Shown here piece after piece: positions 22,042-28,583 of a stretch of DNA of 28,583 nt (position 1 is its first letter; every line of letters begins with the position of its first letter). The notes beneath the pieces were generated by a model that ran no database searches, was not told the DNA's origin, and saw only the letters and a list, made by a program, of their open reading frames with translations. Origin of the DNA: Kipferlia bialata (lineage: Eukaryota; Fornicata); NCBI GenBank assembly GCA_003568945.1, contig BDIP01000077.1:4636-33218 (forward strand), in the 5' to 3' direction. A program made the translations under genes and the position numbers.

Positions 22042-24324
22042 ATGATATTCTCCAACCCCCCTGTGTGGTTCCATCGGTTCAGTGACTATGTGCCGGAGGA
22101 GGAGAGGGGGCAAGGTCAGAGGGGGTAGTTATGTATGCTTATGTACACATATATGTATGGTCTGAGAGGACAGCAGCGGTGGGGACGTGACATGAAGGGA
22201 CGTGACATACATATATATATACTTGTAGGCTGTCGTCTATACAGTGTGGAGTCTGACCCCAGACTACAGCTGTGATGCCTACTCCCACTTCCACATGCCC
22301 CCTCCCCCCGTGGAGGACGGGCAGGACTACGTGTCATTCGGGGCAGTCATCACAGCGGGGCAGGTACTCTATGCTTATTGTGCAGTAGGATGACAGTCGA
22401 GTAAGATAGTACGATGTATGTAATGCTTTGGGGTCTGTATGTCTGAAGACCTCTATCGATAGTAGTCAGTGCTGATACCAGATTGTCGAACCCCTGCAGG
22501 ATGCCGATATTAGACCTCCAGGTATGTTAGGCTCCCACCCTTTCAGATTGGGGTGTGGATATGGGACGGAACAAGTGTTCTGTGGGTGTGTCATACATTC
22601 TTCGTCCCAGCTCATATATATGCCTATGTATGTACATTCCTGTACATATGTGTGTGTGACCCCCAGATACCATGCCTGCCCTCCGATCCCACCTGCATCT
22701 GCTGTTCGACAGCCTCATAGGTATCAGATACAATGTTATATGTGTGTATATATAGTTATGTATATATGTCATGTGTCATATGTACAGCATGTGTATGTGT
22801 GTGTGTGTGAATGTAACCCACCGAACACTGTATGTGACCTCTATACCTAATGTGTACATATGTATGCATGTACTCAATCTTAACGAGCCGAGGTGTCTCT
22901 GTGATACCATCATATGATATATGATATATGATATACAAGTAATGGTGACCTCTCTCATCCCTAGGCCGATGTCTCCAGGCCTGTGACGATCTGGTCAAGT
23001 ACCCAGCCAGGTATATCGACAACTGTATATTGTAAATATTGATTAGTTTATATATATGTGTGTGTATTCATACGTCTGAGTAGACATGTACTGATGGCGC
23101 CATCTCTCTCTCTCTGCTGTCTGTGTCAGTATTAGTATATGTCCCACTCTCCATGTGTGTCTGACCCATATCCATATCTTATCCCTAGGTTCCAGGAGTC
23201 TGTCCCCCTGGATCAGAAGGCCAATGTCAATGCAGTCAAGGTGTATACATGTGTATATATGTATATGTATATAGTTTTATATGTATATGCATATATGTGT
23301 ATATATGTCAATGTCAATGCAGCCAAGGTGTGCCCATATGCCACAGTGTTATTATATATAATATATTGTATATTTTATATTTCATATTATATATTTTATA
23401 TCCAGGTATATATCTAGGTTATCCTGCCCATACCTTTCCCCCCTTCTCCTCTTCGATTCTGAGTATACTCTCAGTACCCCCTACCATACCCTGTATCTAA
23501 CCATACCCTGTATCTAACCATACCCTATATCTAACCATACCCTATATCTAACCCTAGGACCTTATGGCACTCCATGATGGTATCATGGCGGCCCTCAATC
23601 CATTGCGGTGGGTGGAATATGCATATATAGTGGATATTGTTACTATTTACACATTCATTACCCATGATATGAGGCAGAGCCATTTTTCTGTCATCGTGAT
23701 TGTGCGATTGTGTTTCTCCTTGCATCTTGTCAATTCCCCTTAGGAATATATCTATCTAATGTTATTGCCCTCTCAATCCCTGCTCATGGACGTATCACCT
23801 CCCCTCACCCCCAGCGTGCCCCAGGCCCAGGCCGAGATCACCCAGGTCAGTGTCGGTATACATGTATATATACTGATGACCCATACTCATGTACATACAC
23901 TCATCATCCAGGTTATGCTGCAGGAGGCACAGCGCCGGAGAGCACTCGTGGAGGTAGGAGGGATCTGACACTAGATGTGTTTTGTGTGTACATATACAGT
24001 GGAACTATGTTATAGATATGGTTGGGGCCCGCATTCATACCGCACTCTCTTAAACATATTAGTCTAGTATGTGTGTATCAATGGGTTAGAGTAAACATGT
24101 GTTGCTCTGTAAGGTGATCTGAACTGCCATACATATTCTGTGTTTGTATCAGTGTCTGATCAGTCAACCATTGTTACATTGATAGTCATTGATGTCAGGA
24201 GTTGAGGGAACAGCGTTTGTCTGGTGAGAGACGCATGGACTGGGGTATCTCCCCCTCTGTACCAGCATCAGTGACACCTATGGGGAGTGCTGATACAGAG
24301 GCAGCGTCTAAATCCGTTGAGTGA
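22042..24324 (+). CDS. MED7: Mediator complex subunit 7
   Basis: MED7 is a middle-module subunit of Mediator, the nuclear bridge between activators and RNA polymerase II. Exons: 22042-22114, 22263-22363, 22500-22521, 22667-22720, 22965-23010, 23189-23240, 23558-23607, 23815-23845, 23912-23953, 24199-24324 (TGA), giving 198 residues (human MED7 has 233). Family features in order: N-terminal NPPVWFHRFSDYV (as in PPP-Y-Y/F-K-x-F/Y-T), PPPPVEDGQDYVSFG (matching PPPPI...YMMFG), ADIRPP (matching IIRPLE), a helix with LRSHLHLLFDSLIGR, the short VNAVKDLMALHDGIMAALNPLR segment (like [21 protein letters not shown]), then a coiled coil QVMLQEAQRRRALVEELREQR (like RVMMEVQKRQR). ATG 22042 gives a family-like N-terminus, but the exon may begin at 22024 after CTCATGATAG, with a start further upstream. 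An alternative junction at exons 7/8 (donor 23611, acceptor 23744) also stays open. I prefer 23815 because its CTCACCCCCAG acceptor is typical here. Confidence 0.85.
22500..22521 (+). other. 22-nt microexon of MED7
   Basis: Exon 3 of MED7 encodes only DADIRPP plus one base. It fits phase 0 from exon 2 and phase 1 into exon 4, and supplies the conserved I-R-P element of the family. The donor is G|GTATGT. Confidence 0.8.
23222..23331 (+). repeat. Duplicated donor in intron 6 of MED7
   Basis: Twenty-three bases covering the end of exon 6 and the start of its donor (23222-23244) recur at 23309-23331 with one mismatch. Both keep AAG|GTGT. The period is 87 bp and the spacer is AT-rich. Confidence 0.9.
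23485..23552 (+). repeat. Four 17-bp repeats carrying branch-site-like TCTAAC
   Basis: Four tandem copies of CATACCCTRTATCTAAC fill the 3' end of MED7 intron 6. The last copy runs straight into CCTAG, the acceptor of exon 7. Each copy contains TCTAAC, which matches the branch-site-like part of this window's acceptors. Confidence 0.9.
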
Positions 24325-24755
24325 CATGCTGTATACATGATATAGACTGACAGGGTTATGGTCATTTCACCTTTGAGTGTATGTGATGGTCAATTTATAT
24401 GTGGATACGGGGTCGTATTTCTATGGTATTCACTTACTTGACTCATAAGTTTTGACTCATGAGTTAAGTGAGTACAGTGGACACTTCATAGGTCCATGGG
24501 AATACATGTGTGACTCTGTGCCCTCAGTATTGGAAAATATGTGGACCTTACATTGGTACGATATGTCTGTATGTGCATTGTGGCCAAAGAGAATATCAAC
24601 ACAGTATCATCATAGAGTAAATATATATAGTATACATCCACTACTACACAAAGGATCCATTTACTAACACTCAACACATAAAACACTAAACCGAACTCTT
24701 GCTCTCACTGAGCCACTGTCCATCAACAGTACAGTGACGCATGTCTGTCTCATGC
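24325..24755. other. Convergent intergenic region with imperfect palindrome
   Basis: These 431 bp separate the MED7 (+) and MAP65-like (-) stop codons. The region is AT-rich, without exon signals. It contains an imperfect inverted repeat at 24433-24472 and presumably both 3' UTRs. No convincing AATAAA was seen on either strand. Confidence 0.45.
24433..24472. repeat. Imperfect inverted repeat between convergent genes
   Basis: The arms 24433-24449 and 24456-24472 are reverse complements at about 14 of 17 positions, with a 6-nt loop. Each arm is built on TGACTCAT/CTCATGAG-like text. It could form a hairpin in either 3' transcript or be a protein-binding palindrome. Confidence 0.6.
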
Positions 24756-27700
24756 CTATCTCATGAAGTGGCGCTCCCTCTTCTTGGCAATGGCCTCGCG
24801 AAGCCTCCTGCCCTCGGCAGCAGTCCTCTCTGACTCCTAGGGGTAAGACACACGAGATACACACACTAGACATAGGAATCAGTACCGGAGCGAGACATGT
24901 ATCAGAGAATATGACGTGTGCAATGCATTACACACAGAGAGAGGATATCTGACAAAGACACATATATACATAAAATAGTAAATACTGAAACACCAACACA
25001 TATACATACCCATCATCAACCATACAAGTATATCTACCATCTAGAACACCACCATAACCCTACGCAGTATAGATATACACCAGCACACTTGCATCTATGT
25101 CCACCCGTACCGATGCCATTCTGCCCGTGGCCCTGCCTGTGCGGGAGGGGGTCTGACCGATCCTGGCACTTAGCATACATGATATGGGATACATGAGAAC
25201 AAGCACTGCAACATATGTATGTATGTATGGGGGATAGGATACTGGACATATATATATCTAGAGCACTCGAGTCAATAGTGTCAGCAGCAGAAACACAGAC
25301 ATGTATCACTAGCATAGACACACAGACATGAGCATAGACAGCAGTCACACCAGCAATGCCCTACCTGGAGGTGCGTGTGGTCTTGGGTGTGGGCTGGGGG
25401 ACCCTCTTGGACATGGGGGTGCTGTCAAGACGGGAGGCTGGGGGTTGGCAGGGTGCGATGGGATGAGGACAAGGATATGGATATGGCAAGGGTTAAGGAC
25501 ACGGGGGTACTGTCAACACTCTGTCAAAGAATCAATCAATACCTATTCGTATGTTTACATATACATACACTTGACATTATCTGTCTGACATATACAACTG
25601 TTCGTAGGATATACTGCCACTAACCTGGTCTCTTGGTGGCTCTGGAGGTGCCCGGGGCTGCCCTTCTGGTACGGGGGGTGGGGGCAGGGGCACCTGGCAG
25701 TGAGACGGAGATCTATATAATGACACATGACCCAGTGACATGACGCATAGGACTCCTTCCCATACTCATTCACTACTACTGAACTCAACAAACAAATACT
25801 GTAGTGTGGAGTGCTGCCTAGAGAGGTGTGAGTCGTGGCCCTACCTGCGGTGGGGCTCTGCATGCTCATCTTGACCTTGCTGGCCTGACCTAGGGGTAAG
25901 GTGGTAAAATAGTAAGGTAGTAAGGTGGTAGGGTAGTAAGGTAGTAAGGGGGGAGGCAATATCGGTAGTTATGGTATGCATCTGTACGTACCCTGCTGCC
26001 TGCCGGTGCCCTTGGGGGCACGCACAGAGGCACGCACAGACCTCTTGGCAGTGCCCACTGGGGTGAGGTGGTGACAAGGAGGTCCGTGTACAATATGGGT
26101 ATAAGTATACATATATATAAATATATATAAATAGATTAACAAAGGCCAGGCGTGTACCCATGTGCCCATATATATAAATGTCCCTATTTATATATATATC
26201 CACTGTGCATATATACCTGCCCTGGCACTGTCCTGGGCTGTCCTAGGCCTGGAGGGGGTGCCTGCGTTGGCCCTCATGGTCTGGGCCAGGTTGCCGGTGG
26301 ACTTGGAGCCGAATGGGATGCTGGGGTCAGATCGATTGATTGATTGATTGATTAATTGATTGATTGATTGATAGACTCAGCAGTGGCACACGTGTGTGAG
26401 ACAGCATCTATGCATGTACCTGCCCCTGGCGTTGGGGTCCTTGGTGGCACTGGGGGGGACGGTGGCGGCCCTGGTCTTGGAGGGCCCACTCCTCTCCTGG
26501 ACATCAACACACATCTCTACATGTATATATACATATATACATATATATATGTCACAAGAGGAGGGGATAGAGATGCTCTGAGAGTGGGAGACACCACACC
26601 CTCTTCGAGTATTCAGTAGCACTACACCCTACACCAGCCTGCATACCTTGGCCAGCCTCTGCTGGTACTTGGCCCTCAGGTGGTCGTTGCTGGATATTAG
26701 GGTGTGCACGGCCTCCTTGAGGTCCCTGCCCTCGTAGGGGAACTGGCCCCCGACAGTCGACTGGGGTGGGGGGGACACTGAATAGTGATGACACAATTAC
26801 AATGCATGCAGTATCGCAGGTATCAAGGTGTTGCCTGCCAGTGCCGCAGGTGTGCATACCTCTATAGACTGAAGGACTGCACAAACAGCAGTAGAAGTAG
26901 TGTGCAGCTATACACACCATATATGGATGTATCCATATCACACACCTCATCAAAGTCCGTGGCCTCGTCGTCTGTGGACTGAGGGGCATCAGCATTGACG
27001 TCTGTCTCCTGGGCGTGAGGGGGCATTTACACAACACCTCAGGACCTAGTATACAGGCATGGCGCATGGCATACAGTCGTACCTCATCATCCACCTCTGT
27101 CTCCTCGCCGTCCATATCCACATCCCCACTGTCCTCGGAGGGGAGAGGCCTGCCACTGTAGAATAGGTCGTCCAGGCCTGTGCCGGGCACCTTGCCTACA
27201 CGGTCAGAGGGGGTATGGGAAGGGGCAGCAGTAGGGGAACGGGTATATACTATATATATGTGTGTATATTGACTGGAGGACAGGCAGATATACGTAGTCT
27301 CGGCTGCTCCACTGTAACAGCCCTGTCCATATGCGATATGGGACAGATACAGTACCGTACCGTGTGGTGCCCTCTCCCAGGCCTCCAGCCTGGCATACAG
27401 CATGGCAGCCACCCTGGGGTGAGGGAGAGGCACGACTATTGCTGATACTACTCCTGATACTACTCCGTCAACCAGGTCCTATAGAATACAGAGTGCGATG
27501 ATACAGTACTCTCAATGTCACCAGTACTCACTAAATATTTATATATATATCTACACAAATCAGAGACTGACTCATAATCACACTACATATATATATAGAC
27601 CAGCCAGATATATACATATATCTATACATCTATCTCCACTTACTTTGGGACAGTCTCCTTGGCCACTCTGCCTAGTCTGGTCTCCTCCTGACAATCAATC

Positions 27701-28533
27701 AATCAATCAATTAATCAAATAGAAGTAATAGTTGAGCCAGGGAATATCAATCAACCAACCAATCAATGACATCAAGAGAGGGAAGCCAATAGATGGCGAT
27801 TGACAGAGTAATAGTCGGTTGATGTTTCACTGTATCATAACATGTCCCACGTGGATGTACCTTCAGCCTCTGGGCAGCGCCCTTCTTCTTCGACTGGAAC
27901 CTGTTCTGGTCCGAGGTGATCTCTATGTACCTCTTCATCTCCTCGAGGGCATGGTCATACCTGAGGGGTGGGGGGCTCGGATGGGTGAGGGTACCCTCAG
28001 ATGGGTGATACTGATACTGATACTGATACTGATCTAAGTGAGTGGCGAGACCTCCCCATGCCTCTCCTCCCTCAATATGCATATGCTTACTATTCATACC
28101 TCTCTACCAGCTGGATGATGCTGTGCCTCTCTGTCCAGGCATCCTCGAGGTGCTTGCGGTATATCTGGGTGAGACCACTGACGCATAGAGACAGGTGCCA
28201 AAGGTAGGGGGAGACAGACAAAGGGAGAAGGCTCCACACTAAATCGGTCCCTTGGCATAGTGTAGAGTGCAGGGTGTACCTTTGTGACCTCCAGCAGCCT
28301 CACGTAGTCCACCTTGACACCCCCGTTGGTCTCGTCACACAGCTGGTACGACCTGGCAGGTAAGGGGGAGACACATGGAGGTGGTATCTATAGGTGAGTG
28401 CGTGGGGGTACATGGGGGTACCAACACCACTCACTTGAAGACCTCGCACTCAGCCGTGGGCATGTGCAGCCTGCCCCACATCTGGGCAATGTCGTTCCTC
28501 AGCGTCTCCAGGAGCTGGGTGGCCATGACCTTC
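24756..28533 (-). CDS. PRC1/MAP65/Ase1-family microtubule-bundling protein, C-terminal part (5' end outside window)
   Basis: The family crosslinks antiparallel microtubules, typically in the spindle midzone. Exons in transcript order: 28533-28435, 28352-28280, 28164-28100, 27960-27861, 27687-27644, 27413-27361, 27195-27083, 27008-26946, 26760-26647, 26496-26420, 26320-26217, 26057-25992, 25889-25845, 25693-25625, 25437-25365, 25162-25111, 24836-24756; 429 visible codons plus TAG, with all phases matching. The diagnostic spectrin-like microtubule-binding core is at about residues 79-145: RYDHALEEMKRYIEITSDQN, then RF, AAQRLKEEETRLGRV, and PKVAAMLYARLEAWE. It aligns with human PRC1 (SDPNRF...LLKEEKQRAKLQKMLPKLEEEL..IELWEQE). 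LRNDIAQMWGRLHMP matches the family's L-x-x-x-W-x-x-L element. About residues 155-203 are a strongly acidic insertion; from about 242 onward lies a basic Ser/Thr-Pro tail (TPSRP, SPTAG, TPRTR, TPMSK, TPKTT, TPSRT), ending in a Lys/Arg/Glu helix. The N-terminal dimerisation rod is off the right edge. Confidence 0.88.
26333..26372. repeat. (TGAT)n microsatellite in a MAP65 intron
   Basis: TGAT repeats with one TTAAT interruption lie 12 bp from the acceptor of the exon starting at 26320 (minus strand). They therefore occupy the branch-site and polypyrimidine zone of the intron. Confidence 0.9.
27691..27719. repeat. (CAAT)n microsatellite in another MAP65 intron
   Basis: CAAT repeats with a TTAAT interruption abut the acceptor (minus strand ATTGTCAG) of the exon starting at 27687. 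Further AATCAA/CAACCAA copies lie at about 27748-27765. Confidence 0.9.
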
Positions 28534-28543
28534 CTGACAGTGA

Positions 28544-28560
28544 GGGGGGGGGGGGGGGGG
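28544..28560 (-). repeat. Homopolymer C17 (minus strand) before an acceptor
   Basis: A run of 17 G on the plus strand is read as C17 on the minus strand, 9 nt before the acceptor of the first visible MAP65 exon. It probably serves as the pyrimidine tract. The sequence beyond it to the window edge is G/C-rich and was not assigned. Confidence 0.8.
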
Positions 28561-28583
28561 CATCCGGGGGGGAGGGGCGCAAA

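Noticed and set aside
23611-23744. Alternative MED7 exon junction adding EYIYLMLLPSQSLL
   Set aside because: It stays open, but the donor is weak and the acceptor lacks the CTNAC motif. The chosen acceptor (23815) has CTCACCCCCAG and keeps phase from the strong donor at 23608. The alternative is not excluded.
26552-27433. Longest single open frame (293 codons, minus strand)
   Set aside because: It reads two MAP65 exons in frame, then continues through introns and out of frame over other exons. The spliced model explains the region with conserved residues and matching phases.
1-28583. tRNA, rRNA, mobile element or CRISPR array
   Set aside because: No tRNA-like internal promoter boxes, rRNA-like blocks, transposase or reverse-transcriptase motifs, long terminal repeats or spaced repeats were seen by eye. 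All repeats are short tandem or intron-local.

Overview
The window is nuclear DNA of a very intron-dense protist. It is not bacterial: the six genes are cut into short exons (22-593 nt, mostly 45-130 nt) by about 91 introns, most of them 50-160 nt long. I placed each exon by hand so that splice phase is kept across every junction. Donors are mainly GTATGT/GTAYRT or GTGRGT. Most acceptors have the form CTNAC/CTNAT followed within about 4-8 nt by AG (CTGACCCCAG, CTCACCCCAG, CTAACCCCAG), so the presumed branch site is almost fused to the 3' splice site. That layout is known from metamonads (Giardia, Trichomonas). Together with the intron richness it makes a free-living fornicate-like metamonad (Kipferlia/Carpediemonas type) my best guess, but this is inference.

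Layout. (1) 55-1508 (+): 3' part of a gene I do not recognise. (2) 2728-9045 (+): CPSF73/CPSF3, the endonuclease of pre-mRNA 3'-end processing, 31 exons, 922 aa, with all metal-binding residues and one GC-AG intron. (3) 9210-13326 (-), tail to tail with CPSF3: a ZNF598/Hel2-type RING and zinc-finger E3 ligase of ribosome-associated quality control, 15 exons, 605 aa. (4) 14578-21100 (+), divergent from (3): a 1,256-aa protein of unknown family with a microsatellite-encoded Asp/Thr tract, 18 exons. (5) 22042-24324 (+): Mediator subunit MED7, 10 exons, 198 aa. (6) 24756-28533 (-), tail to tail with MED7 and running off the right edge: the C-terminal 429 aa of a PRC1/MAP65/Ase1 microtubule bundler, 17 exons.

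The genes do not form one pathway. CPSF3 and MED7 serve RNA polymerase II transcription and mRNA maturation, the ZNF598-like protein works on collided ribosomes, and the MAP65 protein acts on the spindle midzone or cytoskeleton. Intergenic stretches are 164-1,251 bp and contain simple repeats and one imperfect palindrome. I saw no tRNA, rRNA, transposon or CRISPR array.

The most unusual structural signal is that five introns carry one or two extra copies of their own 5' splice-site region, including the last bases of the upstream exon. This suggests that introns here grow by short tandem duplication across the donor.
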